From: SZUA-36 sp964650905
Lineage (GTDB): Bacteria > Pseudomonadota > Gammaproteobacteria > Xanthomonadales > SZUA-36
Reading direction: 5' to 3'
Length of the DNA: 41,788 bases
NCBI GenBank assembly: GCA_964650905.1
Contig: CAZYVH010000019.1
Span: 1 to 41,788, forward strand
Position numbers and translations under genes: made by a program
Notes under the pieces: generated by a model
Database searches by the model: none
Seen by the model: only the letters and a program-made list of their open reading frames with translations
What the model was told of the DNA's origin: nothing
Shown here: piece after piece, positions 1 through 7,702 of the stretch
Layout: each line of letters opens with the position of its first letter
How positions within the stretch are numbered: the stretch's first letter is position 1

Positions 1-58
1 GTCTTGTCTTGGACCATCTGGGTAACTCTGAATCCCACACTATAGGCTTGACATGGCA

Positions 59-1069
59 CTAAGCGGCCTGTTTTGCCTTGCGCCGTTTGGTCAGCCAGGA
101 CATGCGCGCACGTAACTTGGCGCCAACGGTTTCAATCGGGTGGGCACGGCGTTTTGCCATCAGGTCCCGATACCCCTCGCCACCGGCACGGTACTCGTCC
201 ATCCACTGTTTTGCAAAACTGCCATCCTGAATATCCGCCAGTACCGCGCGCATACGCTGCTTAACACCGTCATCGAGGATACGGGGGCCGGAAACCAGGT
301 CACCGTAGGAGGCGGTGTCGGAAATAAACTCATACATTTTGCCAAGACCACCCTCATACATCAGGTCAACGATCAGCTTGAGTTCGTGCATACATTCAAA
401 ATAGGCAGCTTCTGGTTGGTACCCGGCTTCCACCAGGGTTTCAAAACCATGGATGACCAATTGCGAGGCGCCGCCGCAAAGTACAGCCTGTTCCCCGAAC
501 AAGTCGGTTTCCGTCTCTTCAGCAAAAGTGGTATCGAGCACACCCGCACGCGTACCACCGATGCCATGGGCGTAACTGAGTGCACGTTCCGCTGCCTCAC
601 CACTGGCGTCCTGGTGGACCGCCCTCAGGCAGGGAACACCGCGGCCTTCCTGGTATTGTCGTCGCACCAGGTCACCGGGCGACTTGGGCGCGACCATGAT
701 CACATCGATATCAGCGGGCACTTTGATGGCGCCAAAATGAATATTGAAGCCGTGTGCGAAAAGCAGGGCATCACCTGCGTGCAATTGCTCACGTATCTGT
801 TCGAATACAGCAGGCTGTGCCATGTCCGGCACCAGCATGGCCACCACTTGCGCCCTTGCCGCCGCCTCGCTGAACCCCTTCACCTCAAAACCATCGTCTG
901 TCGCGGTCTGAGCGGTCGGGCCACCCGGGCGGGCGCCGATGACCACTTCATAACCGGAATCCCGCAGATTCTGCGCATGGGCCTTGCCCTGGCTGCCGTA
1001 ACCCAATACCGCCACCGTCATACCGGCCAGCGCATCCCGTTTCACATCGTCTTGTGTAAATAACTTCAT
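59..1069 (-). CDS. ilvC: Ketol-acid reductoisomerase (class I)
   Basis: Converts acetolactate or acetohydroxybutyrate to the dihydroxy acid in valine, leucine and isoleucine synthesis, using NAD(P)H and Mg2+. The 336 residues match the short class I form. An N-terminal Rossmann motif GYGSQGKAHA (residues 23-32) is followed by the active-site FAHGFNIHF, the lysine of VAPKSPG, the metal-binding DLFGEQAVLCGG and the second acidic pair in ECMHELKLIVDLMYEGG, so catalytic residues known for the family are present. Oddities: Lys29 stands where most homologues have His, and SPGD replaces the commoner GPGH. The NAD(P) loop reads GARPGGPT, without the usual serine pair. The ATG has a good ribosome site (GGAAG, about 7 bases upstream) and lies just after an attenuator-like leader. 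The gene ends 58 bases from the window edge, so a downstream operon partner cannot be seen. Confidence 0.97.
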   Translation of the reverse strand: MKLFTQDDVKRDALAGMTVAVLGYGSQGKAHAQNLRDSGYEVVIGARPGGPTAQTATDDGFEVKGFSEAAARAQVVAMLVPDMAQPAVFEQIREQLHAGDALLFAHGFNIHFGAIKVPADIDVIMVAPKSPGDLVRRQYQEGRGVPCLRAVHQDASGEAAERALSYAHGIGGTRAGVLDTTFAEETETDLFGEQAVLCGGASQLVIHGFETLVEAGYQPEAAYFECMHELKLIVDLMYEGGLGKMYEFISDTASYGDLVSGPRILDDGVKQRMRAVLADIQDGSFAKQWMDEYRAGGEGYRDLMAKRRAHPIETVGAKLRARMSWLTKRRKAKQAA

Positions 1070-1091
1070 TGCTAACTTCCTTTGCTGTGTT

Positions 1092-1124
1092 AAAAAAAAA
1101 CCCCGCCTCTTTGGAGTTGCGGGG
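1092..1124 (-). terminator. Intrinsic terminator in the ilvC leader (attenuator)
   Basis: On the minus strand the stem CCCCGC (1124-1119) and GCGGGG (1106-1101) encloses a 12-base loop and runs into nine consecutive T residues (1100-1092). It ends only about 22 bases before the ilvC ATG and lies in the 5' leader, not after a gene, so it would stop transcription entering ilvC. Its 5' arm can instead pair with 1161-1174, described separately. A terminator at this place is the hallmark of attenuation. Confidence 0.85.
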
Positions 1125-1151
1125 TTTTGGTATTGTGTTTGTCTGCTACTG

Positions 1152-1241
1152 CTATGCGATCCAAACTACCCCGCCTGTTAAGCCGAGAATAAGCACAAGC
1201 ACTAGCAGGACGGGGATGTCTGCTGCCAGCAACCGGGGCAT
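1152..1241 (-). CDS. Putative branched-chain amino acid leader peptide
   Basis: A 29-codon ORF lies upstream of ilvC. Sixteen of its 29 residues are Leu, Val or Ile, including the run PVLLVLVLILGL, then GGVVWIA and a TAG stop. Size and composition resemble the enterobacterial IlvL leader. It is followed 27 bases later by the 5' arm of a terminator, and its last codons form the alternative pairing strand. An in-frame ATG at 1292 would extend it to 46 residues, but the predicted promoter would start transcription at about that codon, so the internal ATG is preferred. The ribosome site is weak (GAG only). The alternative, a small one-helix membrane protein, cannot be excluded from sequence alone, but the surrounding RNA signals argue for a leader peptide. 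Confidence 0.75.
   Translation of the reverse strand: MPRLLAADIPVLLVLVLILGLTGGVVWIA
1161..1174 (-). promoter_or_regulatory. Predicted antiterminator strand of the ilvC attenuator
   Basis: The minus strand reads GCGGGGTAGTTTGG here, inside the last codons of the leader ORF. It can pair with CCAAAACCCCGC (1130-1119), which contains the 5' arm of the terminator: six G-C pairs plus five more pairs (TTTGG with CCAAA) around a small bulge. The two structures are mutually exclusive. A ribosome at the leader stop codon (1152-1154) would cover this strand and let the terminator form. A ribosome stalled earlier would leave it free. The pairing was read by eye, without energy calculation. Confidence 0.7.
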
Positions 1242-1298
1242 CTGCTCGACAGCACAGTAAACCGGCGCTGTTTGACGTATATTTAAACTCATGGCCGC

Positions 1299-1327
1299 TT
1301 TATCGCGCACTCGGCGATGAATGTCAA
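1299..1327 (-). promoter_or_regulatory. Sigma-70 promoter for the ilvC leader
   Basis: A perfect -35 TTGACA (1327-1322) is separated by 17 bases from a -10 GATAAA (1304-1299, four of six consensus bases). Transcription would begin near 1292, about 50 bases before the preferred leader-peptide ATG, and run through the attenuator into ilvC. Confidence 0.65.
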
Positions 1328-1368
1328 TGTTTTTTTAATAAAAATCAATGCTCAAAACAACGTGGAGT

Positions 1369-1833
1369 TCAGAAAAGACTTCCCTGACCATGCTCAATGT
1401 TGTCAACAATCGCTGCTTCCGGTTTTTCAGTCTTTTCTTCATTAACAGGTTGATCCAGTACGGTCTTGTCTGGAATGGGCTCAACAGGTGTCGTTTCAAC
1501 CGCGACGGCATTGCTGGTGAGACCATTCATCGAAGTTTCTTCGGTATTATCAGGTACTGATCTCCCAACGACCAGACCGATCAACTCGTCCAGAGTGCAG
1601 TGGGCCTCAAGCTTGTGCCGCAAAGGCTGCTGTTTACCAATGCGGTAACAATTCCTGCGACCCTGCTTCTGTACGCTGACCATACCGCAGTCCTGCAAAT
1701 CATGGACAATTTTTTGCACCGCTCTTTCAGTAATACCAACGTCTGCAGCAACATCGCGAAGACGTGCGTTGTTATCGCGGGCCAGGCACACAAGAACGTG
1801 ACCGTGGTTGCTGAAAATTGTCCAGTTGCTCAT
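1369..1833 (-). CDS. Small winged-helix (MarR/ArsR-like) transcriptional regulator
   Basis: A 154-residue protein. Residues 1 to about 90 form a compact winged helix-turn-helix domain: NWTIFSNHGHVLVCLARD, then LRDVAADVGITERAVQKIV as the helix-turn-helix and GRRNCYRI as the wing, followed by PLRHKLEAHCTLDELIGL. This arrangement is typical of a widespread but little-studied group of short wHTH proteins; I do not know a ligand or target. The C-terminal 60 residues are Glu-, Pro- and Thr-rich and look disordered. It has its own strong promoter and stands between fadH and ilvC, so it may be monocistronic. Regulation of ilvC or of itself would be guesswork. Confidence 0.85.
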   Translation of the reverse strand: MSNWTIFSNHGHVLVCLARDNNARLRDVAADVGITERAVQKIVHDLQDCGMVSVQKQGRRNCYRIGKQQPLRHKLEAHCTLDELIGLVVGRSVPDNTEETSMNGLTSNAVAVETTPVEPIPDKTVLDQPVNEEKTEKPEAAIVDNIEHGQGSLF

Positions 1834-1865
1834 TAAAATAACTCTTATAAATACGTGTTTTATGA

Positions 1866-1894
1866 ATTATATTTCGTGTTTACCAATTCTTCAA
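1866..1894 (-). promoter_or_regulatory. Sigma-70 promoter of the winged-helix regulator gene
   Basis: The minus strand shows TTGAAG (1894-1889), a 17-base spacer and a perfect TATAAT (1871-1866). The predicted start near 1859 leaves an untranslated leader of about 26 bases before the ATG at 1833. The surrounding 1834-1918 gap is very AT-rich and holds nothing else I can name. Confidence 0.75.
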
Positions 1895-1918
1895 TAAAAA
1901 TTACCTATCAGTGCCGAC

Positions 1919-3955
1919 CTATAACGCTGCTGCCAGTTCACTACCCTCGCGTATAGCAAACTTGGCATCCAGTTCAGCGGCTTTGTGGGCACCGCCGATA
2001 ACGTGGCAGGCCGCACCCATTGCCTGTAATTCATCCGCCAGGTCACGGTTGCTGACCTGACCGGCGCAAATAACAATATGATCGACCTCCAGTAACTGTG
2101 ACTTGCCATTGATGCTGATATGCAAACCCTCGTCATCGATACGTTCATAGTGTACGTTTGAAACCATTTGCACACCCAGGTGGCGCAAACTCAGACGATG
2201 TATCCAACCGGTCGTCTTACCGAGAGATTTACCGGGCTTGCTGGCCTTGCGCTGCAGCAACCATATCTCCCTCGCCGCTGCCGGCGGTTGTGCTTTCACA
2301 CCCTCGACACCACCCCGGGTCCTGAGACTCCGGTCTATGCCCCATTCCCGCGCAAACGCATCAATTGACTGGCTGGCCGACGGCTGGTCCGGATCGTGAC
2401 CGAGATACTCGGCGACATCGAAACCGATTCCACCGGCGCCAATGATGGCGACCCGCCGGCCAATTTCAACGCGTTTATAAAGTACATCGATATAGCTCAC
2501 CACGCTGGGGTGATCAATACCCGGGATATCAATCTGTCGAGGAAACACACCACTGGCCAGGACCACTTCATCAAAACCGTGAAGGTCTTGTGCGCCCACG
2601 CGTGTGTTCAGGTGCAAATTGACACCACTTCGCTCAAGCTCACCGCTAAAATATGTGAGACTGGCCGCAAATTCCTCTTTTCCAGGAATTTCCTTCGCCA
2701 TGTTGAACTGTCCCCCGATCCTGTCGGCCGCTTCAAACAGGCTGACGGTATGGCCACGGCGTGCGGCAATGGTTGCACAGGCCAGACCAGCGGGCCCTGC
2801 ACCCACTACAGCGAGGGTCTTGACACGTGCCACCGGCAGGTAATTCAGTTTCGTTTCATGACAGGCCCGCGGGTTCACCAGGCAACTACAGGTCTTGCCA
2901 CCAAAGGTATGGTCGAGACACGCCTGGTTGCAGGCGATGCAGATATTGATTGCTTCAGGGCGTCCTTCACGGGTCTTTTTGACAAACTCAGCATCCGCCA
3001 GCAGTGGCCTGGCCATGGAGACCATGTCGGCATCACCACGCGCGAGTATCTGCTCCGCCACCGCCGGTGTATTGATCCGGTTGGTGGTGATGACCGGCAC
3101 CCCGATTTCTGGCCGGATTCGGGCCGTTACCCATGAGAAAGCGCCGCGCGGAACCATGGTGGCGATGGTCGGAATGCGGGCCTCGTGCCAGCCGATGCCC
3201 GTATTGATCAGTGTCGCCCCGGCTGCCTCAGCGGCCTTCGCCTGGGCAATGATTTCATCCCAATTGTTGCCATCCGGTAAAAGATCCAGCATGGACAGAC
3301 GGTAGATAATGATGAAATCCGGTCCTGCCACCTGGCGGCAACGGGCGATGATCTCCTCGGCAATCCGGTAACGGTTACGCGCGCTGCCACCCCATTGATC
3401 ACCACGCTTGTTGACATGTGGCGTGGTGAACTCGTTGATGAAATATCCTTCCGAGCCCATAATTTCAACACCGTCATATCCCGCCTCGCGGGCCAACCGG
3501 GTGGCTCTGACAAAGGTGCGTATCTGTCTTTCTACACCGCCCGCGGTCAATCCATGCGGTTTGAACGGTGTGATCGGCGACTGTATGGCCGTTGGCGCAA
3601 CACTGAAAGGGTGATAACTGTAACGTCCGCCGTGCAGGATTTGCATGCATATCTTGCCGTCCTCGGAATGCACCGCATCAGTCACAAGCCGGTGCCGGGG
3701 CAATTGGAAACGGTTGATCAAGGCCGATGAAAAAGGCGCCAGCCAGCCACGTATGTTCGGCGCCATGCCACCGGTCACCATCAGACCGGCTTCACCCGCG
3801 GCACGCTCTGCAAAATAGGCGGCCAACCTCGGGAAATCACGCCGGTGGTCTTCGAGACCGGTATGCATCGAGCCCATCAGGACACGATTTTTTAACGATG
3901 TGAAACCGAGATCCAGCGGGCTTAGCAAGTGTGAAAAACGGCCATCAGAAGTCAT
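1919..3955 (-). CDS. fadH: 2,4-dienoyl-CoA reductase, FadH/Old Yellow Enzyme family
   Basis: NADPH-dependent flavoprotein that reduces 2,4-dienoyl-CoA intermediates during beta-oxidation of unsaturated fatty acids. About 678 residues, close to the E. coli enzyme. An N-terminal TIM barrel binds FMN and carries GSEGYFINEFTTPHVNKRGD and the His of GWHEARIPT, matching the FadH catalytic Tyr and His region. A four-cysteine 4Fe-4S motif follows (CIACNQAC then CSC), then a C-terminal FAD/NAD(P) part with VVGAGPAGLACA and AIIGAGGIGFD. The start at 3955 was chosen because it has GAGG upstream and overlaps the end of the preceding phosphorylase by 11 bases, suggesting coupled translation; a longer ORF would begin at 3982. 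Related trimethylamine or enoate reductases share the architecture, so substrate is inferred from overall similarity. Confidence 0.9.
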   Translation of the reverse strand: MTSDGRFSHLLSPLDLGFTSLKNRVLMGSMHTGLEDHRRDFPRLAAYFAERAAGEAGLMVTGGMAPNIRGWLAPFSSALINRFQLPRHRLVTDAVHSEDGKICMQILHGGRYSYHPFSVAPTAIQSPITPFKPHGLTAGGVERQIRTFVRATRLAREAGYDGVEIMGSEGYFINEFTTPHVNKRGDQWGGSARNRYRIAEEIIARCRQVAGPDFIIIYRLSMLDLLPDGNNWDEIIAQAKAAEAAGATLINTGIGWHEARIPTIATMVPRGAFSWVTARIRPEIGVPVITTNRINTPAVAEQILARGDADMVSMARPLLADAEFVKKTREGRPEAINICIACNQACLDHTFGGKTCSCLVNPRACHETKLNYLPVARVKTLAVVGAGPAGLACATIAARRGHTVSLFEAADRIGGQFNMAKEIPGKEEFAASLTYFSGELERSGVNLHLNTRVGAQDLHGFDEVVLASGVFPRQIDIPGIDHPSVVSYIDVLYKRVEIGRRVAIIGAGGIGFDVAEYLGHDPDQPSASQSIDAFAREWGIDRSLRTRGGVEGVKAQPPAAAREIWLLQRKASKPGKSLGKTTGWIHRLSLRHLGVQMVSNVHYERIDDEGLHISINGKSQLLEVDHIVICAGQVSNRDLADELQAMGAACHVIGGAHKAAELDAKFAIREGSELAAAL

Positions 3956-4691
3956 GGGACAAATCCTCAAAAAGTATCGCAATCAATGTACGTGCACGGG
4001 TCATAGCTTCCGCCAGCGTTGTCTCGATGGCTTTCATGGTAACCGGTGTACTGCCCAGCCCGGCTGCCCAGTTGGCACTGACACACAGACTGGCATAATC
4101 AAGTCCTGCCTCCCTCGCCAATACAGCTTCCGGCATGCTTGTCATCCCAACCATGTCACAACCGTCCTGTCTGAAACGACGAATTTCCGCATTGGTTTCC
4201 AACCGCGGGCCCTGGGATACCGCCACGCAGCCACCGTCTGTCACCTCCTGCCCTGACCGTTCTGCGGCCCGGATCAGGGCCGTTCGTAAGCGACCATCAA
4301 ACGGCGCGGCAAATTCAACGTGCTGCAATTCATCAGCATCCGACAGGCTGAAACTGTGCTCCCTACCCCAGGTATAGTCGATCAACTGGTCGGGTATGAT
4401 CAATGCCCCCGGCTGACAGTGGTTGGTGATACCACCCACTGCATTGACGGCAATGACACCTTCGACACCAGCTTGCACGAGGCTGTCGATATTGGCCCGG
4501 TAATTTACCGCGTGTGGTGGTATTGAATGCTGCGGGCCATGCCGGGGCAGGAAATAAACATGCACGCGGTCGACCCTGTATTCTTCGATCGGCGCGGACG
4601 GCTGTCCATAAACACTGCCGGATCTCAGGATGTCTGGCGATCCACCCCATTGATCGAGACCACTGCCACCGATCAGGCCCAGGTGCCGCAT
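3945..4691 (-). CDS. S-methyl-5'-thioinosine phosphorylase (PNP/MTAP family)
   Basis: Phosphorolyses a purine nucleoside, most likely methylthioinosine, giving hypoxanthine and methylthioribose-1-phosphate. The 248-residue protein starts with LGLIGGSGL, has the phosphate-binding PRHG and NYRAN segments, and the family TSMPEAVLAREAGL. The base-recognition segment is SANWAAG with Asn207, where adenine-using MTAP enzymes carry Asp; Asn in this family selects 6-oxopurines. In Pseudomonas aeruginosa the equivalent enzyme (PA3004) uses methylthioinosine. The neighbour hpt would recycle the released hypoxanthine, which supports this call. ATG at 4691 follows GGAGG and lies 5 bases after the hpt stop. 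A general purine nucleoside phosphorylase activity is the main alternative. Confidence 0.85.
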   Translation of the reverse strand: MRHLGLIGGSGLDQWGGSPDILRSGSVYGQPSAPIEEYRVDRVHVYFLPRHGPQHSIPPHAVNYRANIDSLVQAGVEGVIAVNAVGGITNHCQPGALIIPDQLIDYTWGREHSFSLSDADELQHVEFAAPFDGRLRTALIRAAERSGQEVTDGGCVAVSQGPRLETNAEIRRFRQDGCDMVGMTSMPEAVLAREAGLDYASLCVSANWAAGLGSTPVTMKAIETTLAEAMTRARTLIAILFEDLSHDF

Positions 4692-4696
4692 GGGTT

Positions 4697-5254
4697 TCAG
4701 TCCTCCTCCAACACCCATATTTCATCCAGGTGACGCCATTCTTCATAAGCATCCATACCACAGCCGAATACATATACGTCGGGGACATCAAGACCGATAA
4801 AGTCCACATAATCGCGTGCCAGGCCACGATTATGAATTTTCCGTACCAGCACCGCCAGCCTGACCGAGGCGGCACCACGTTTCTCACAGGAACCCTTGAT
4901 GGCAGCCAGCGTATCCCCTTCATCAAAGATGTCATCCACAACCAGGACGTCCTTGCCTTTGAGGTCAAGACGGGGTGGTACACGGTATTCGAGTTCTGCA
5001 CCATACAGGCCACCGCGATAGCGCGTCGCGTGGACAAAATCCATCTGTACCGGCATCTTCAGGCGGGTTACCAGCCAGGCAGCGGGTATGATCGCACCGG
5101 TCATAACGGAAATCATGACCAGGGGCCGTCCGGCGTAAAACGCGTTGATTTCATCCGCCAGTTTTTGCACAGCCTGATCCACATCGTCGCGCTTGAACAG
5201 TACACGGGATTTTTGCAGTAAATCATGTGGATCAGGGTCGTTATTCATATCCAT
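4697..5254 (-). CDS. hpt: Hypoxanthine-guanine phosphoribosyltransferase
   Basis: Transfers a phosphoribosyl group from PRPP to hypoxanthine or guanine in cytoplasmic purine salvage. The 185-residue protein contains the type I PRPP-binding motif DVLVVDDIFDEGDTL (near residues 99-113) and a C-terminal hydrophobic KIHNRGLARDYVDFIGLDVPD segment typical of the hypoxanthine enzymes. It overlaps nagZ by 10 bases and is followed after 5 bases by the methylthioinosine phosphorylase, so the two salvage steps are probably made together. Confidence 0.93.
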   Translation of the reverse strand: MDMNNDPDPHDLLQKSRVLFKRDDVDQAVQKLADEINAFYAGRPLVMISVMTGAIIPAAWLVTRLKMPVQMDFVHATRYRGGLYGAELEYRVPPRLDLKGKDVLVVDDIFDEGDTLAAIKGSCEKRGAASVRLAVLVRKIHNRGLARDYVDFIGLDVPDVYVFGCGMDAYEEWRHLDEIWVLEED

Positions 5255-6264
5255 TCAGAATGCTCCAGTTGTTCGATAGATGCGCGCCATTGACGCCATT
5301 CGCCGATGCTTTCCAGTTCTTCACGGCTGCTGCCAAGACGTCCCTTCAGCCTGCGCAGGGCTGCGCCCGCATCCTTGTAAGCGCCATCCCGGGTCGTTGC
5401 CAGTAAAAGCCTGACAGCGCCTGGCTTACATAGCAACACAGCATCACAACCTGCCCTCAGTGACGCATCAACGCGTTCGCCCACATCACCGGCGATTTGC
5501 GCCGCAACCATGCCAAGGTCGTCTGAAAACACCGTGCCATTAAAGTTCAGCTGCTGACGCAACACCGTTTGAATCCAGAATTTTGAATAACCCGCCGGGA
5601 ACTGGTCCGCCAGCGGATACATTACATGCGCCATCATGACCGCATCCATCTGCCGACTCAAGACCGCGAATGGTTGCAAATCAAGTTCCCTTATTTCTTC
5701 AAACGGACGTGGGTCATTGACATCACCGGTATGTGAGTCGGCGACTACCGATCCATGACCCGGAAAATGCTTACCGGTCGCTGACATGCCCGCATCATGC
5801 ATACCCGCGATATAGGCGCGGGCCAACTCAATAATGACGGCAGGCTGCGCGGCAAATGCACGCTCGCCAATGACAATACTACGTGCACCGATATCCAATA
5901 CTGGCGCAAAACTAAGGTCCACACCGCACAGTAACAACTCGGTCGCCATGACGCGACCGTGGCGGTAGGCGAAGTCATTCGCCAGCGCAGGGGACTCCGC
6001 GTGCATCCTGCCGAGCACGGCCAGTGGCGGCAAAGACGTAAAACCCTTCCTGAACCGTTGCACGCGGCCACCTTCATGGTCCACGCATATCAACAAGTCC
6101 CGCGCAGCACACGCTACAATCTCACCCGTCAGTTCCCCGAGTTGTTGCTTGTCAACATAGTTACGCGTAAAAAGCACAACACCACCGACTGCGGGATGGC
6201 GTAGCCAGTCACGCTCTTCGTTCGTGACCCTGGGACCCTGCAAGCCGATCAGGAGCGGGCCCAA
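5245..6264 (-). CDS. nagZ: Beta-N-acetylhexosaminidase NagZ (GH3)
   Basis: Removes N-acetylglucosamine from anhydro-muropeptides during peptidoglycan recycling in the cytoplasm. The GH3 signature KHFPGHGSVVADSH and the nucleophile motif TVFSDDLGM are present, as is LFTRNY near the N terminus. There is no ATG in the plausible start region. TTG at 6264 yields 339 residues beginning MGPLLIGLQG, which aligns with the E. coli start, but lacks a clear ribosome site. CTG at 6288 has GGGAGG about 8 bases upstream and would give 347 residues. Upstream, the open frame overlaps rlmD and is not expected to be coding. The gene lies between rlmD and hpt. Confidence 0.92.
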   Translation of the reverse strand: MGPLLIGLQGPRVTNEERDWLRHPAVGGVVLFTRNYVDKQQLGELTGEIVACAARDLLICVDHEGGRVQRFRKGFTSLPPLAVLGRMHAESPALANDFAYRHGRVMATELLLCGVDLSFAPVLDIGARSIVIGERAFAAQPAVIIELARAYIAGMHDAGMSATGKHFPGHGSVVADSHTGDVNDPRPFEEIRELDLQPFAVLSRQMDAVMMAHVMYPLADQFPAGYSKFWIQTVLRQQLNFNGTVFSDDLGMVAAQIAGDVGERVDASLRAGCDAVLLCKPGAVRLLLATTRDGAYKDAGAALRRLKGRLGSSREELESIGEWRQWRASIEQLEHSEWI

Positions 6265-6292
6265 CGCTTGTACCGCTTTGGATTTCAGATCC

Positions 6293-7627
6293 CTACCTCC
6301 CGTTATCGCGTTCAAATAAAGCCATCGCCTCACTGTGCGGTGTATGTGGAAACATGTCCATGATACCGGCGCCACTGAGATTGAAACCATATTGATTAAC
6401 CAGCAAGCCTGCATCCCGGGCCAGTGTCTCCGGGTTGCAGGAGATGTACAGCACCTGCGAAGCATCGCTGGCGGCTATCCAGGGTAATAATTGAAGTGCT
6501 CCGGAACGTGGCGGGTCCAGCATGATCTTTGTGTAACGCTCAGCAGGCCAGGGTAGCTTGTCAGCAGATTCATAGAGGTCAACGGTGTGAAAATCCGCGT
6601 TATCAAGGCCATTGCGCCGGGCATTATCAATGGCCCGTTCAACCATTTCTCCCGCCCCTTCCACACCGGTAACCTGCCTTGCCCGGGTGGCCAGTGACAG
6701 CGTGAAATTTCCCAGGCCACAGAACAGGTCAAGGATATGGTCCTGAGCGGTTGGGGCAAGTAATTCCATGACCCGCATGATCATTGCCTCGTTCAGTTCA
6801 GCATTGACCTGCACGAAATCCAGTGGCTCAAAACGGAAATGCAAACCCAGGGCTTCAACACGGTATTCCAGTTGCAGCTTTGCCGGTTCCAGCAAGCGTA
6901 CACTCTGCGGCCCCTTAGCCTGCAAATACAAAGCAATGCCGGTCTGCTGCGCAAAAGCACGCAATGACCCGATATCAGCGTTGGACAGATCTTCCAGGTG
7001 ACGAATAATCAACGCACAGCGGGTATCACCACAGGCGACCTCTATCTGCGGTATGCTCTCAGGACGTTCCAATTGAGCGATTAATTGAGCGATCGATGTC
7101 AGTGAATCTGCAATTTCCCGGCGCAGAACATGACACTCAGCCATATCGGTAACGTAACTGCCATTGCGCTCGCGAAAACCCACCAATACCCGTTCCTTGG
7201 CGTGTACCACACGCACGGACAAACGCGCCTTGCGCCGGTAGTTCCACGCCGGGCCCGCCAGCGGGGTAAAGACGGTTTTTGGGGTGAGCTGGCCAAGATC
7301 CTCTAAAGACTCCAACAGTAGGGTTTGCTTGTGGTTTTGCTGCGCAGCAACCGACATGTGTTGCAAGCTGCAGGCACCGCACTGTCCAAAACTTGGACAG
7401 CGGGGCGTCACCCGACTGGTCGCCGGCTGCAGTACTTCAAGCGTCTCTACCTTGCCACGTTGTTTGCGGCCAAAAAGGTAACGCCCCATGACTTTCTCGC
7501 CTGGTAGCGCGTCAAAAACCGCCAACACTTTACCCGCCTGCCTGGCCACACCCATCCCAGTTCGATCGAGGGAATCGATCTTCAATTCAAATGGCTGTTC
7601 GGGAAGTCGTTTACGTCTGCGGGTCAA
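6293..7627 (-). CDS. rlmD: 23S rRNA (uracil-1939-C5)-methyltransferase
   Basis: SAM-dependent enzyme that makes m5U1939 in 23S rRNA. The 444 residues begin with a TRAM RNA-binding domain (KIDSLDRTGMGVARQAGK). Then come cysteines of the iron-sulfur cluster (CPSFGQCGAC, near residues 77-86), the SAM-binding LDLFCGLGNFTLSLA, the LDPPRSG motif and the catalytic-cysteine segment VLYISCNPETLARD. The start is TTG at 7627, as no ATG lies between it and the AT-rich upstream gap. It is the first gene of the run rlmD-nagZ-hpt-phosphorylase-fadH. Confidence 0.95.
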   Translation of the reverse strand: MTRRRKRLPEQPFELKIDSLDRTGMGVARQAGKVLAVFDALPGEKVMGRYLFGRKQRGKVETLEVLQPATSRVTPRCPSFGQCGACSLQHMSVAAQQNHKQTLLLESLEDLGQLTPKTVFTPLAGPAWNYRRKARLSVRVVHAKERVLVGFRERNGSYVTDMAECHVLRREIADSLTSIAQLIAQLERPESIPQIEVACGDTRCALIIRHLEDLSNADIGSLRAFAQQTGIALYLQAKGPQSVRLLEPAKLQLEYRVEALGLHFRFEPLDFVQVNAELNEAMIMRVMELLAPTAQDHILDLFCGLGNFTLSLATRARQVTGVEGAGEMVERAIDNARRNGLDNADFHTVDLYESADKLPWPAERYTKIMLDPPRSGALQLLPWIAASDASQVLYISCNPETLARDAGLLVNQYGFNLSGAGIMDMFPHTPHSEAMALFERDNGR

Positions 7628-7702
7628 TTCAACGGTTATCCAATTTGATTCATTATGTAATGTAATACATTAATTATATATTATATCTATATGTTTTATA
7701 TA
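7628..7702 (-). promoter_or_regulatory. AT-rich intergenic region before rlmD, probable promoter
   Basis: This 75-base gap between pdxJ and rlmD is strikingly AT-rich compared with its neighbours and contains two TATAAT matches on the minus strand, but no convincing -35 at the right spacing. A loose inverted repeat (ATGTA...TACAT) lies in the middle. It probably drives the rlmD-nagZ-hpt-phosphorylase-fadH run; an exact promoter cannot be named. Confidence 0.4.

Noticed and set aside
1..58. Possible start of a gene downstream of ilvC (ATG at 19 on the minus strand)
   Set aside because: Only six codons are visible and there is no clear ribosome site, so nothing can be supported.
140..1063. Long plus-strand reading frame opposite ilvC (307 codons)
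   Set aside because: It mirrors the well-supported ilvC on the other strand, has no recognisable domains, and is a codon-bias shadow.
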